NCBI GenBank assembly: GCA_036971475.1
Contig: JBAIZL010000003.1
Coordinates: 89,599,042 to 89,663,041 of the forward strand
Source of the DNA: Prosapia bicincta
Taxonomy: Eukaryota > Arthropoda > Insecta > Hemiptera > Cercopidae
Direction: 5' to 3'
DNA length: 64,000 nucleotides
Position numbers and translations under genes: made by a program
Notes under the pieces: generated by a model
What the model saw: only the letters and a program-made list of their open reading frames with translations
What the model was told of the DNA's origin: nothing
Database searches by the model: none
Shown: positions 1 through 13,925 of the stretch, in pieces
How positions within the stretch are numbered: the first letter of the stretch is position 1
How the letters are laid out: each line of letters opens with the position of its first letter

Positions 1-1869
1 TCGCATAAACGACCCTCCCAAGACTACGCTTAAAGATCATTATGTCTTTCCTGTCCTACCTTTTTGTTGACCTAAGTAGACATGACGATAGATGTAAGTA
101 GATAGTCCGATGTTTGTAAGGAATGAGTTCGACATTCGTTCGAGATAGTCACACTACTGTTGAGACCAAGTTATTTCGCATAAACTACCCTCCCAAGACT
201 ACGCTTAAAGATCATTATGTCTTTCCTGTCCTACCTTTTTGTTGACCTAAGTAGACATGACGATAGATGTAAGTAGATAGTCCGATGTTTGTAAGGAATG
301 AGTTCGACATTCGTTCGAGATAGTCACACTACTGTTGAGACCAAGTTATTTCGCATAAACGACCCTCCCAAGACTACGCTTAAAGATCATTATGTCTTTC
401 CTGTTCTACCTTTTTGTTGACCTAAGTAGACATGACGATAGATGTAAGTAGATAGTCCGATGTTTGCAAGGAATGAGTTCGACATTCGTTCGAGATAGTC
501 ACACTACTGTTGAGACCAAGTTATTTCGCATAAACGACCCTCCCAAGACTACGCTTAAAGATCATTATGTCTTTCCTGTCCTACCTTTTTGTTGACCTAA
601 GTAGACATGACGATAGATGTAAGTAGATAGTCCGATGTTTGTAAGGAATGAGTTCGACATTCGTTCGAGATAGTCACACTACTGTTGAGACCAAGTTATT
701 TCGCATAAACGACCCTCCCAAGACTACGCTTAAAGATCATTATGTCTTTCCTGCCCTACCTTTTTGTTGTCCTAAATAGACATGACGATAGATGTAAGTA
801 GATAGTCCGATGTTTGTAAGGAATGAGTTCGACATTCGTTCGAGATAGTCACACTACTGTTGAGACCAAGTTATTTCGCATAAACGACCCTCCCAAGACT
901 ACGCCCAAAGATCATTATGTCTTTCCTGTCCTACCTTTTTGTTGTCCTAAATAGACATGACGATAGATGTAAGTAGATAGTCCGATGTTTGTAAGGAATG
1001 AGTTCGACATTCGTTCGAGATAGTCACACTACTGTTGAGACCAAGTTATTTCGCATAAACGACCCTCCCAAGACTACGCTTAAAGATCATTATGTCTTTC
1101 CTGTCCTACCTTTTTGTTGACCTAAGTAGACATGACGATAGATGTAAGTAGATAGTCCGATGTTTGCAAGGAATGAGTTCGACATTCGTTCGAGATAGTC
1201 ACACTACTGTTGAGACCAAGTTATTTCGCATAAACGACCCTCCCAAGACTACGCTTAAAGATCATTATGTCTTTCCTGTCCTACCTTTTTGTTGACCTAA
1301 GTAGACATGACGATAGATGTAAGTAGATAGTCCGATGTTTGTAAGGAATGAGTTCGACATTCGTTCGAGATAGTCACACTACTGTTGAGACCAAGTTATT
1401 TCGCATAAACGACCCTCCCAAGACTACGCTTAAAGATCATTATGTCTTTCCTGTCCTACCTTTTTGTTGACCTAAGTAGACATGACGATAGATGTAAGTA
1501 GATAGTCCGATGTTTGTAAGGAATGAGTTCGACATTCGTTCGAGATAGTCACACTACTGTTGAGACCAAGTTATTTCGCATAAACTACCCTCCCAAGACT
1601 ACGCTTAAAGATCATTATGTCTTTCCTGTCCTACCTTTTTGTTGACCTAAGTAGACATGACGATAGATGTAAGTAGATAGTCCGATGTTTGTAAGGAATG
1701 AGTTCGACATTCGTTCGAGATAGTCACACTACTGTTGAGACCAAGTTATTTCGCATAAACGACCCTCCCAAGACTACGCTTAAAGATCATTATGTCTTTC
1801 CTGTTCTACCTTTTTGTTGACCTAAGTAGACATGACGATAGATGTAATTAGATAGTCCGATGTTTGTAA
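1..1869. repeat. 175-bp satellite array, about 10.7 copies, truncated by window start
   Basis: A monomer beginning TCGCATAAAC recurs at 1, 176, 351, 526 and so on to 1751, an exact 175-bp period. Copies differ at only a few positions, and the last copy breaks off near 1869 into unrelated sequence. The array surely extends left of the window. Near-nucleosomal length and high copy identity are typical of centromeric or heterochromatic satellites, but location and function cannot be told from here. Marker variants are not random: TACCC occurs in copies 2 and 10, GTTCTACC in copies 3 and 11, and TTGTCCTAAAT in adjacent copies 5 and 6. No coding potential. Confidence 0.97.
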
Positions 1870-2600
1870 GTAGACAGTTCCATATTTTGAAATAGATACA
1901 ACGGTATTCTACGAGAAGACATTAGTAATAGTGGACATCATTTACTTCTGGAAATGCGATTGTAGAGTTCCAAGTTATTCAGATTGTAATCTAAAAATTC
2001 TAGATCTGTAAATCCAAATAAGCTAGAATACACTGCCTAAGAACGACGATTCAGTGTAACCACGCCACTGACTGAGATTGATCAGAAGTAGGGCCATAAA
2101 TAGCGTTGCAAGTTATTGTATCAACAACATGTGTTCGTCAGTGAATCGAATTTAATCCCTGATAAAAGCTTTCCCCTGTGGTACGTGTGATTGACGGTTG
2201 ATGTCACCAAGTGTGACGTCGCGCTGCCGGGCGAGATACGGGGAAGATGTTTACGCCGCACACTTTGTATTCTCCGCGCAATCTTCTTGCCTTAAGGTTA
2301 AGTGTAAGGAGAGAAAATCATAAAGAAAGATAAACACAGTGATGTACGTTTACTTCGGCAGAGATTTTTATCAAGTTCACAAGATTTGCCGTTGAAAATG
2401 TATATAATTTTATTGTACACATGTTGAGAACGATGTTAGGGATATTGGTGTTCGAACTTTATTGCATGCGAACGCAATCCGCTCGTCTAAATATAATTAA
2501 TCCGTTCATCATAACTATGTACCTTAATTTGGTTATTTGAAAGTTTTTCAATTCCTTCTATTAGTTTACACGTCATATATATATATTTTAATTTTAATTT
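1870..2600. other. Unique intergenic stretch with a small CpG-containing patch
   Basis: No gene is recognised. Around 2205-2290 the base composition rises and CpGs appear in otherwise AT-rich DNA, with a CRE-like GTGACGTCG near 2211. That could be a regulatory patch or a repeat fragment; there is no exon or TATA box to support a promoter. Confidence 0.4.
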
Positions 2601-2604
2601 TTTT

Positions 2605-2760
2605 TTTTTACTTAAATCATGATAAACAGTACCAACATCATCAGGAATAAATATTACAATAATGCAATACCTTGCATTTTTATATACTGTATATTATTCG
2701 TTCTTGATGATGTTGGTACTGTGTATCAACGGAAAAATTTGAATCATAATTAATAAATGA
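2605..2760. repeat. Foldback repeat, hammerhead-like family A, pair 1
   Basis: Two inverted arms face each other. On the minus strand the left arm has AUUC (2645-2648), CUGAUGA (2638-2644), one U and GUUG, but its 3' half is decayed. On the plus strand the right arm (about 2701-2744) has UUGAUGA, U, GUUG, a loop, CAAC, then GGAA, AAAUUU and GAAU. Arm sequence CAGTACCAACATCATC is shared in inverted orientation. It is related to the better preserved motif at 16114-16158. A PLE-terminus origin is inferred from the motif layout. Confidence 0.7.
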
Positions 2761-2869
2761 TAAGTGTATTTTAAGAGCCTTAGATGTTATATATATATAA
2801 TAAATATGGTGATATGTTTTATTGTAATAAAGTTCATAAATTAAAAATATTTCAATAACAAGAATAGAG

Positions 2870-3076
2870 GGTACTTTTAATACATATATTATTCAAAGCT
2901 TTACGCCGATAAAACAGTACCAACATCTTAAGAAAAAAATAATTATATAACGAAATATTTTTACAAAACAAAACAAAACAAATTTTAAAATAGTTTGCTA
3001 CATAATTATTTTTTCTGGAGATGCTGGTAGTATTTTATTGACGAAAAGCTTTGAATAATATATGTATTACAAGTAT
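2870..3076. repeat. Foldback repeat, hammerhead-like family A, pair 2
   Basis: Long inverted arms, about 2880-2935 and 3010-3070, both containing CAAAGCTTT or AAAGCTTTG and the ACCAACATC/GATGCTGGT core. The right arm on the plus strand reads CUGGAGA (3015-3021), U, GCUG, loop, then GAA (3043-3045), the palindrome AAGCTT (3046-3051), U and GAAU. The left arm keeps the AAGCTT palindrome, but its core reads CUUAAGA. The intervening loop is AT-rich. Both cores are mutated, so this pair is a decayed copy. Confidence 0.7.
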
Positions 3077-3100
3077 TCTTGTTTTTGATATTTTTTTAAA

Positions 3101-3102
3101 TT

Positions 3103-3161
<59 letters not shown>
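3101..3161. repeat. (AT)n microsatellite
   Basis: About 60 bp of alternating AT directly after the second family A foldback. Confidence 0.95.
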
Positions 3162-3164
<3 letters not shown>

Positions 3165-4660
3165 TTAGACTATAACATAAAATGACCTTTCACTACGCTT
3201 CTTTTATATTAAGAGTTAGAATCATGAAAATATTAATTTATTTCTGTAAATAATAACCTAAATTATTACTTTCAAATATTTATGTTGGGCGCCAAATCTG
3301 TATTCTAAACAAATACATAAAGATTTTTTAATCGAACATCAACAAAAACGCAAGGAATCGATTCATTAATTTACTAGACGTTTGTAACTAATTTACATTG
3401 AATACTCTTATAAATTTACCAGCTAGTTTCAACGGTAACATAACAATAAGAACTCTTTACAATTTAACAAAATTTTAAATATATAATCTTAATAGAGACA
3501 ATCTATGTTAAATATAAGTTATCTGTTATCGTATTGTAGGTTGTAATATATAACTCTACTTATTATGCCCGTTTTAAAATTATTATTATTGACTTTCTAA
3601 TTTAAATTTTATAAAAATTAAAATTTTAAGTAATTCATAATTATAACTAGCTTGTACTTAGATATGCGTTAAATAGCTTGGGTGATCCTCACATTGCCCT
3701 CGTGATCCACGGCGTTCCTCTTCAATCCTGTCGTCTCCTTTGGCTCTTAGTGTCGGATTCATCTTCCTCTGCACAAAACTGCAAACCTCCTTCGTTCTCT
3801 CAACCGCCTTAACCCGACCGTCCTCCTCGACGTCCAAAACTCAATTCCGTTTTCGACTTTTAAGTCCTGCCTTCCCTCCATCACTTCCCTTTCTTCTATC
3901 TTCTTTGAACGTTTACATTAAAAAAAAAAATACAAATTCGGGGATTCCGCAGAGAAAAGGCTACTTTTGGACTCTAGGTTTATTCTCAGCAATCTACCAG
4001 CCAGCCCGTCTATTGTTCGCCATTCACAGTTTAGAATTTTCAACACGTTTGAAAACCCCTTGTTTTCAACTAACGGTATAGCTTAACACAGCAAGCCACG
4101 GCCCTTGGATTTACAAATATCTAACCATTATTTTCATTAAATATTACTAGCTAGAAACATGATTCGTTATTATATATATAGCATATATATATGTATACGA
4201 GTTTATCTTGTTCATATTTTCAATCGGTAATAAAATACTTCTTGTTCATCCACTCAGGCACAAATATATTTTTTAAAAGTTATAGTGGTGTTAATAGAGT
4301 TTAAAAAAATATTAATTCATTAACTAAATTTAACAATGAAATCATTTTAGTTTTGAATGGGAGAAAAACTGTTCACAGAAAGGACTGGGTATGCAATATA
4401 GTTATTTCGTCCCATTTGGCTTAAAATAAGTGGTAACATATGACTTTACTAGTATGTTATACGGTATGTGATAGAAGAACTGTTTTAAAGCATAGGTTGT
4501 TTTACTTTATTTATATTAATTGTAATTATTTAATAAGAAAAAATCAAAAATAAAATTTTTCTTTGCTCACCTAAGTAGGAATTGACTTGAACATTTCATT
4601 TGTTTGTTTATATTACTTGTTTTTGTTACAAAGTTATGTGTATACTCTAACAGTTCTATA
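3162..4660. other. AT-rich intergenic sequence; no gene recognised
   Basis: The sequence is AT-rich except for 3690-3900, which is CpG-containing and pyrimidine-rich. A 113-codon plus-strand frame (3740-4081) there resembles no family I know and ends in low-complexity sequence. The complementary strand of the same patch (about 3670-3840) is also open for over 50 codons with a charged composition. Either could be an exon fragment or chance. Confidence 0.35.
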
Positions 4661-4667
4661 TATTGTC

Positions 4668-4830
4668 AGATCGTTTAGGCACTAAATAGTATTTTAATAA
4701 TCCATACTAGTTTCGGCAACGATGTCACATTCATCAGTGGTTGGCTATCATTGGATTGTTACGGCAATCACTGATGAAGGCAACACTGTCGCCGAAACTA
4801 TTCTGAATAATTAGAGTAGGGTTTTGTGAG
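4668..4830. repeat. Foldback repeat, hammerhead-like family B pair
   Basis: Two motifs face each other. The minus-strand motif (4702-4740) has stem I CCA/UGG, an exact CUGAUGA (4731-4737), GAA (4712-4714), the palindrome ACTAGT (4706-4711) and A before the second stem I strand; its stem II is degraded. The plus-strand motif (4768-4806) has CUGAUGA (4771-4777), an extra A, stem II GGCAAC/GUCGCC with one mismatch, and GAA (4794-4796), but its palindrome has decayed to ACUAUU. Each arm thus keeps what the other lost. Confidence 0.75.
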
Positions 4831-6000
4831 ATTTGAGTCCATTCTTTTAATAGTTATCTTTGGTGAAATGTTCTCACTAACTAAGCTCTTTGTAACTATG
4901 TATTTGACATTTGTTTTGAAGGGGAATTTAAATCTATAATATTGTGTAAATAAACAAATTTACTCAACTGAACTATGACCAACTAATTATTTATAAAGAT
5001 AACTGTAATATTGAAGGTTGTCGAGAGGTGGTACGTTATGCAGTGGGTGGGCACGCGCGATAGTGCATAGTGGAATACGTTCTTGTTTAATTAGACGAGT
5101 TATTCACTTGGTTAGCGAACTGAAATGTTGCATTATTGTAAGGAAAATACTAGACTGGGACGTGGCTCAAGTTGAATATTAATTACGAATTGCATTATAC
5201 ATGTAATAATGTAAGGTCAAGCTATTATATTTTTAAATTCACTTGAATGTTAAGCCACTATCGTGCGGCTTATGTGGGAACTTCCTACAGACACAGTATT
5301 GTCAAAGTACAATTTCTTTTTAACAGTCCCAAAAACTTTAGAAAACAACGCACACAGACAAACCAAACGTAAACTTTATAAATATTAAATGAATATAAGA
5401 GTGGCCTAAAAAAGTATTCAACCCAACTTGGTGGACATTCAACATAGGAAACTAACGAAATAGACAATATATGAACACAAGGTTGTAGATTATATGAAAC
5501 TTTTATTTTATGAAATGACGTATATTCAGATGCATAGAAGCAGCTTAAATTGTGTTACCGATACAGATAATTTGCAACTCCAATCTCTAGTTAGAATCAA
5601 GTGGGTTTGGTCGGTATCTGTGTGTTTATATGGTCTATGCTTTGTAATTAATTGACGATTTGAATGTCTCTTTTATTTTTGCAATGTAATAGTCTTAATT
5701 TAAATTTATGTTTAATGTGTTGATGTGAGTATTGTGTTTAGGATTTAATCTACGTTTTATTAGTGTTTTCGTGACTATAAATTTACAAGTTTTATATAAT
5801 TACTGTTAAATTTATTTTGAGGTTAGTTCCATATTTAAAATTTAAATTGTTATTTATTATAAAATATCTCTACTGTTGTATTATCGACACCGGAAGATCA
5901 TTGGGATTTTCAACGCTTGTATGATTGGGGCATTGTAATTACTTATATACATTGTAAAGAAATCTTTTGAAAGATCCATAAGAGTTTCATACGGCCATAC
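4831..6000. other. AT-rich intergenic sequence; nothing recognised
   Basis: Short open frames on both strands have no family resemblance, and the sequence is AT-rich. I see no structured repeat or promoter. Confidence 0.4.
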
Positions 6001-7376
6001 ATATACATAAGCGGACACAGATTCATATGCTCTTATATCCTTATAGATTCATACGGTCATACATATACATAAGAAGTTACAGATTTATATGCCCTTACAT
6101 CCTTATACAGATTCATATCCCATTATATCCTTATACAGATTCATATCCCCTTATATCCTTATACAAATTTATATGCCCTTATATCGGTATACAGAATCAT
6201 ACGGCCATACATATACATAAGCAGACACAGATTCATATGCCCTTATATCCTTATAGGTTAATATGCCATTATATCCTTATACAGATTCATATGCCCTTAT
6301 ATCCTCATAGATTCATACGGCCATACATATACATAGGCAGACACAGATTCATATGCCCTTATATCCTTATACAGATTCATATCCCCTTATATCCTTATAG
6401 ATTCATACGGCCATACATATACATAAGCAGACACAGATTCAAGTGCCCATACATCCTTATAGATTCATATGCCCTTATATCCTTATAGAGATTCATATCC
6501 CCTTATATCCTTATACAGATTCATACGGCCATAGATATACATAAGCAGACACAGATTCATATGCCCTTATATCCTTATACAGATTCATATCCCATTATAT
6601 CCTTATAGATTCATACGGCCATACATATACATAAGCAGACACAGATTCATATGCCCTTATATCCTTATACAGATTCATACGACCATACATACACATAAGC
6701 AGGTACAGATTCATATGCCCTTATATCCTTATAGATTCATACGGCCATACATATACATAAGCAGACACAGATTCATATGCCCTTATATCCTTATACAGAT
6801 TCATATCCCCTTATATCCTTATAGATTCATACGGCCATACATATACATAAGCAGACACAGATTCAAGTGCCCATACATCCTTATAGATTCATATGCCCTT
6901 ATATCCTTATAGAGATTCATATCCCCTTATATCCTTATACAGATTCATACGGCCATAGATATACATAAGCAGACACAGATTCATATGTCCTTATATCCTT
7001 ATACAGATTCATATCCACTTATATCCTTATAGATTCATACGGCCATACATATACATAAGCAGACACATATTCATATGCCCTTATATCCTTATACAGATTC
7101 ATATCCCCTTATATCCTTATACAGATTCATATCCCCTTATATCCTTATAGATTCATACGGCCATACATATACATAAGCAGACACAGATTCATATGCCCTT
7201 ATATCCTTATAGATTCATACGGCCATACATATACATAAGCAGGCACAGATTCATTTGCCCTTATATCCTTATAGATTCATACGGTCATACATATACATAA
7301 GCAGATACAGATTCATATGCCCTTATATCCTTATACAGATTCATACGGCCTTACAGATATATTAGCCGATACAGTT
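6000..7376. repeat. Composite minisatellite of 28-bp and 36-bp modules
   Basis: Two related modules alternate irregularly. A 28-bp unit contains AGATTCATATCCCCTTATAT, and a 36-bp unit contains AGATTCATACGGCCATACAT. A rare variant, GATTCAAGTGCCCATAC, occurs at 6436 and 6860, and the order of modules around it is repeated with a 424-bp offset. This shows a later segmental duplication inside the array. The plus-strand frames at 6027-6488 and 6715-6912 are translations of this repeat and are not genes. Confidence 0.95.
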
Positions 7377-8640
7377 TCATATTCTTATACTTATTAATAT
7401 AGTTATATATAGACTGATATTCTCATACAGATTCATACGGCTATACATATTCATAGGAACACACATATTATACAATATAAATATATAGAGGAATATATGT
7501 ATTAAGCCCATACATATGATCGTAATATTAGTAGGAAGTTTAATAGATATGAAAATACTTCGTAACAAAAAACATGAGCGTAAAGTCACATTTTTATTGA
7601 GCAATTTTATTAACTGTTGTGTTAATATTTGTGAAAGGCGACTTCTTACAATTAACTATGAGTACCAGGCACGCTTTTAGTATTTCAACATACCCAACCA
7701 AACATAAAGTGTACAGATACTTAGTTATACCTCTATGCACTTTTTGATGATATTTTTCTCAGTAACTTCTGCTGCAATCTGGTAAACTCAGCTTGTACTT
7801 CATTGTTACGTTGAAGCATGTGGCCTCTAATATTCCTGCTTTGTAATAATAACTGCGATTGACGGGTTTAGAACTACCGAACTTTGTATCAAATAACGTA
7901 ACTGCAACAAGTACAAAGCATTTCAGAAGGTTGTGATGCAAAACTTTGAAGTCAAGGTCATCGAAATGTAGATACAGGCGAAACATATTTTGTGATATAA
8001 GAACACTTACGTGAGTCGCATGCTTTCATAGTGCGACATATTCTCGCCAGAATGCGTTAGAATTCCTGTGGCATGAAGTCAGGCCATTTCAAACGGGAAG
8101 TTCGGTTAAACTGTGATTAAGCAATTCGGGGGCGTCGCGTAGAAGCCATTGTATTTAATCAAGCACAGGGTCGTCACAAGTACGCGTCTTGGCTTGTTTC
8201 GTGAAACTATCTTTATTGAATTCGCTCTAAGCGCGTTTAATCTCCGATACTCGTCAGTAGCAAGGAATGGGTTAACGCTAAGAACGGTAGAATATTGTGC
8301 CTCTCCATGGATTTACTGTCTTGTATTTATGTTTATTTCAAGATAATTTAAAATTGATTCAATTTTGATAGTTTAAATTATTGTTAATTATAATTTGGCC
8401 TATTTTGACAGTTAGTTGCGATTATATTGTTTGTGTCATTTCTTCGGTGGTGTGAAGGAACTTTCAAGTTTGAAATGATACAAAAAAGTTTATTTCTAAA
8501 GAATTTCATTCGATTTTTAACTGAAAACAAGTTTTAAAATCTGGCAAAGGTTTTTCAAATATGATTTGGATCCAAATTTAGAGTAACAAATATGGGTTTC
8601 TGTATAATTATTAACAAATGATAAACACCTGTTTAAAGTT
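7377..8640. other. Intergenic sequence; no gene recognised
   Basis: The first 150 bp are a decayed continuation of the preceding minisatellite. The rest is AT-rich unique sequence. Frames of 65-75 codons show no known motif. Confidence 0.4.
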
Positions 8641-8644
8641 TTAA

Positions 8645-8980
8645 TGGCAAAACACCCACACTTACTGATATTTCCCAGCATGCTTGGTCACTCCATTTTA
8701 CAATGCTGAGAGTCGTAGATAAGACCGCATGCTCAAGTCTCTTGCGAATCCGTGGTGTTTTGGTGTTCTGTGACGCTTTGTTGATCATAATACATAGTAT
8801 ATATTCCAATATATAATCATCACATTTCTCTCAGAACATCAAATTATCACAGATTCACAATAACATACCGCACCTGAGCCGGGAGTCTTGTCCGTGACTC
8901 ACAGCATTGAACAATGCGTTAGGCAAGTGGGACACGCGTCTGCTGGGAAATATCAGTAAGTAGTGGTTTTTTTACCAAGT
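8645..8980. repeat. Foldback element, family F copy 1
   Basis: Outer arms 8650-8690 and 8932-8975 are inverted copies (ACTTACTGATATTTCCCAGC and GCTGGGAAATATCAGTAAGT). The pairing continues inward through CAATGCTG near 8701 and CAGCATTG near 8901. The right arm contains ACACGCGTCTGCTGGG, matching the copy at 13.8 kb. It has no open frame. It is likely a non-autonomous element built from two inverted retroelement ends, but a complete CUGANGA core is not visible. Confidence 0.7.
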
Positions 8981-9690
8981 AAATTGATAAATAAATATTT
9001 ATTCAAGGACTTAAAGATATACAACCCAACAATTACAAGTTTTAACTAATGATGTATCAGTAATATAATACAAAAGAAATGTCGTAGCCTTTAACTGTAT
9101 TGTGTTATATTAATCATCGATGAATATAAGTATCGATTATGAATAAATAGAAAAGAATTTAAATATTGTAAATAATATTATATTTTTCAGGATTCTTCTA
9201 ATATAATTATACGTGATTATTAAGGAGTATAAACGTAAAAAGCAAAACGAAATGTTTTTGTTTTTTGCAGCTTCTTGTTGAGGGAGTACTTTGTCTTCCC
9301 GTTTTTTTTTTACGGAGGTAATAAATACAATAGCAATTCATTGTGCTGTTCCCAGCGTCCCAAACCTATTTTTTTACGTTGAGTTGAAACATCTGCTTTA
9401 ATTCTGGTTATTGCTCTAGAAAGGGAATTGCTAGTTGCGTGTGTAGAAGACAGTCTATGCCGGTAAATTGGAACTCTAAACAAAAGTTGCATGTTTCAGA
9501 CTAATATTATTTCTGGACGGATGAAATGTGCTACCAATAAATGATAAGTGTATTTTGGGATGTTTATTATTTTATACTGTAATAATATTGACTTTTTACC
9601 TTATTTTTTTAATTTTAATTTTCATACGCTCATTTCTTGAATCCTTTGTTTCGGGTAGCTGATAGACATTTCTCGTTATCCCAGTTGAGA
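8981..9690. other. AT-rich intergenic sequence
   Basis: No gene recognised. AATAAATGATAAGTGTATTT near 9537 also occurs near 2752, just downstream of the family A foldback, so this stretch may hold a decayed family A tail. Confidence 0.4.
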
Positions 9691-9698
9691 GTAGGTCT

Positions 9699-9937
9699 AT
9701 TATTCCCGAGTCATAGCAAGAGACTTGACCGACCTATGCTCATTGTCTAATTCATATTTAGAATAGTGATGTACGTCTTATTATTCTACTTGCTATTCAG
9801 AATAGACTCAGTATATGTCCATAACCTCTATGAATACAAGCGAGAAAGGGGTAAATGGCGGCCTTACCTTCCACCTTCACTATTCGATAAAATCTTTTCC
9901 TGAGCGTCTCGAGTCTCTTGCTATGTCTCGGAAACTA
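9699..9937. repeat. Inverted repeat with 180-bp loop
   Basis: CGAGTCATAGCAAGAGACTT near 9703-9722 is mirrored by AGTCTCTTGCTATGTCTCGG near 9911-9930 with one mismatch. The loop holds no recognisable gene, although a plus-strand frame of 88 codons starts within it. This may be a small foldback element; target duplications were not found. Confidence 0.5.
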
Positions 9938-10700
9938 TACTTCAAGCAAGCTCTCCTGCCTAAGCAGTGTGATAATATTCCCCTATTCCCAGTGTTAGGG
10001 AAACATTATGTCCTTTCCATTTTCCTACGAAATTCCGTACACTTTCTTATACTCCTCCTTACAAGCGGGCTCAACGGATAAACACGCTTAAATGACCCCG
10101 ATAGAGAGTAGGTCGTGGCAAAAGGTGCGGTAATTCCTCCCATTATCCTACAACAGGAGGTTTATTTTATTACCTTAACCCTTTTCTTATTCTCCACGGT
10201 AATAGTTATACTACGTTGTCGTATTCTTTTATTTTCTGTACCAGAGGATGAATAAGACCTCTCCTTAGGTCTACCTAATTTTATTTACCATCTTTATTAT
10301 TACAAGAGTGTAAAGAGATGAACACCTCTTTATGCCCCCGATGGAGAGTAGGTCTGGTTCAGGAAACGATCGTGCACACGTGATTCCATAATGCCCTAAT
10401 ATATCTACTACTATTACCCCATAAGCCTACTGATATTTACAATTCTACGTGGGCGACAATAGTTACATTGGCTGATCGATACAAAACCGTACAACGATTA
10501 AACGTGTCCCGACATTAATACACAATATAATCTCTGTTTTTGCGGGATATTATGTTTCAAAACGACATTATATTGCTTAGGAAATGAGGTTTTGTTGTAC
10601 TATTTCAATAAAAAATAATTGAAGAATTAGTTCTTTTGGCAATTATATTTATGATAATATTAAAAATGTATTACATTCATTATATTTATCTTACATTTGA
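9938..10700. other. Intergenic sequence; partial dispersed repeat
   Basis: The phrase GAGAGTAGGTC follows a CCCCGAT-like string near 10098 and near 10337, and GAGAGTAGGTC also occurs near 9688. This suggests about 240-bp spaced, diverged repeats. No gene recognised. Confidence 0.4.
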
Positions 10701-10714
10701 AGTAATCTCTCAAT

Positions 10715-10900
10715 CTCACACTCCCACTCTTTTCCTCTTCTTTTCCTATTTTTCATTAGCTATCTTTTTCCTCTTTCCATATCTCTGCCTCACACCCTCT
10801 TTCTATCCTCTCTGTAATAGCTCTCCTTTTCTTTTTCTTCTTCCCCATCTCTTCTCTCAATCCACCTTTATGTCCATCTCTCTCTCTCTCTCTCTTTCTC

Positions 10901-10982
<82 letters not shown>
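10715..10982. repeat. CT-rich tract, (CT)n, (AT)n and poly-T run
   Basis: A pyrimidine-rich stretch (about 10715-10880) passes into CT dinucleotides, then about 60 bp of AT, then a T run of about 20. The 142-codon frame here is low-complexity translation. Confidence 0.9.
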
Positions 10983-11930
10983 GATTATTTTGTATGCAGA
11001 CTATGATCTTTTAATATTTTGTACCTTGACTAATAATATACTAAATAGATATAATAACAATTAAATACTTTTTGTTCAGAAAATAGTTGTTTTTCAGTAA
11101 TTGGAGTAGGAATGATTCAATTTTTTATTTTTCGTTTCTCAGAAAAATTAATAACTTTTTTTACAGTTTGAAGTGATTTCTTAACTAATGTGTTCTAAAT
11201 AAAATTACTGCATGAAAAGCAATTTTCTATTTGAAGAAGTTCTGTTGATTTTAATTTCATTGGAGATTTCCAACAAGCCAATGTAACTTAACAAAATATC
11301 AAATGAAAAGATTATTGCTCCGGTAATGGAAGTTTACCGTGTAAATTTTGTAGAAGGAAAAATAAATTGAAAATATACGGAGCGAGTTTCGTTTTCTACG
11401 AAGACACTTTCATCAAATAATTACAGACAGAAGGCGTTCGGACGAGATTGTCTGCAGCAACCCTTTACAATAACCCTCCTGGAGTAACGATATTGGAATT
11501 GGAACGAAGTACGCTCTATAAAAGCTATTCCTATGAAAATAGTAAGTTTAACACAGTTTTACGTTCGTATACAATCTCTTTTGCAATACACTAGTCGCGT
11601 TTCGTTGCGCATATACGAGTAGTCACAAAATGGTCTTACATAAAATCTGTCTCTCTCACTGGATCGAAAAATTTCAAAAATTTTATACATTGACATCATC
11701 AACTGAACCATAAGTTTTGTTTTAACTACTGAATCAGGCAATTGAAAATGTCAATATAGATATAATAAATTAATGAAACGCTAAAAGTGTTATTAAGTAA
11801 ACAGTATTATTTTTATAAATACATACTCCTGTTTAATTAAACCTATATTCCTAATTAAATAAATATTTGAAACGCCATTGGCAAAACACGCACGCACACA
11901 AAATTACATAAGGAGAAGTAAATTACAATA
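10983..11930. other. AT-rich intergenic sequence
   Basis: No gene recognised. On the minus strand, 11388-11415 contains UUUGAUGA followed by GUCUUC, a 3-nt loop, GAAAAC and GAA, a possible very decayed hammerhead-like end. The stem I partner is absent. Confidence 0.35.
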
Positions 11931-11943
11931 GGTGGAAGTTTTC

Positions 11944-13325
<1,382 letters not shown>

Positions 13326-13326
13326 A

Positions 13327-13463
<137 letters not shown>

Positions 13464-13759
13464 TGAATATATATTTTGAGTGCGTATTTATATGAGATAA
13501 TCCACGAATAAAAAACTCTAACAATTTCGTTACAGATCATTTACATTTTTGAGTGAGTTTTCAAAACAAAAACTAATTCAGGCAATCCACATATTTGATT
13601 TGCTACAAGCTTTTTTTTGAATTTTATTACTTTTATATCTTAAAATTTACAATTCCAAAGTTTTAGGTCAATCCGTGTGCGGTTATGTATCTGTTCGGAG
13701 CTACAATTAAAAATAGTCTTCAAGATCTTAAATAAATTGGTTGATATGTGTATTGATTA

Positions 13760-13925
13760 CACTTGGCAAAAAACCAGTACTTACTGATGTTTTAAGCAAA
13801 CGCGTTTCGCACCTGGTTAGCGTATTGTCGATGCTGTGAGTAAGGTGTGCTATGTTGCTGAGGTGTGTTACGAAACGCGTTTGCTGAAAAACATGAGTAA
13901 GTAGTGGTTTTTTGTCAAGTTAATT
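13760..13925. repeat. Foldback element, family F copy 2
   Basis: Arms 13763-13812 and 13871-13921 are inverted, carrying GCAAACGCGTTTCG and CGAAACGCGTTTGC. Both arms run on into the AGTAAGTAGTGG and GTTTTTT motif shared with the element at 8.65-8.98 kb. GAA followed by the palindrome ACGCGT fits the 3' half of the hammerhead-like layout, but CTGAGGT replaces the expected CUGANGA in the right arm. Confidence 0.7.

Noticed and set aside
3740..4081. 113-codon gene with signal-like N-terminus
   Set aside because: No family resemblance, low-complexity Lys run, and the opposite strand is equally open; left as unassigned intergenic sequence.
6027..6912. Tyr/Ile/Pro-rich repeat protein
   Set aside because: Composite minisatellite of 28- and 36-bp modules, not divisible by three in a constant way.
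11388..11415. Additional hammerhead-like motif on the minus strand
   Set aside because: UUUGAUGA and a partial stem II are present, but no palindrome after GAA and no stem I pairing.
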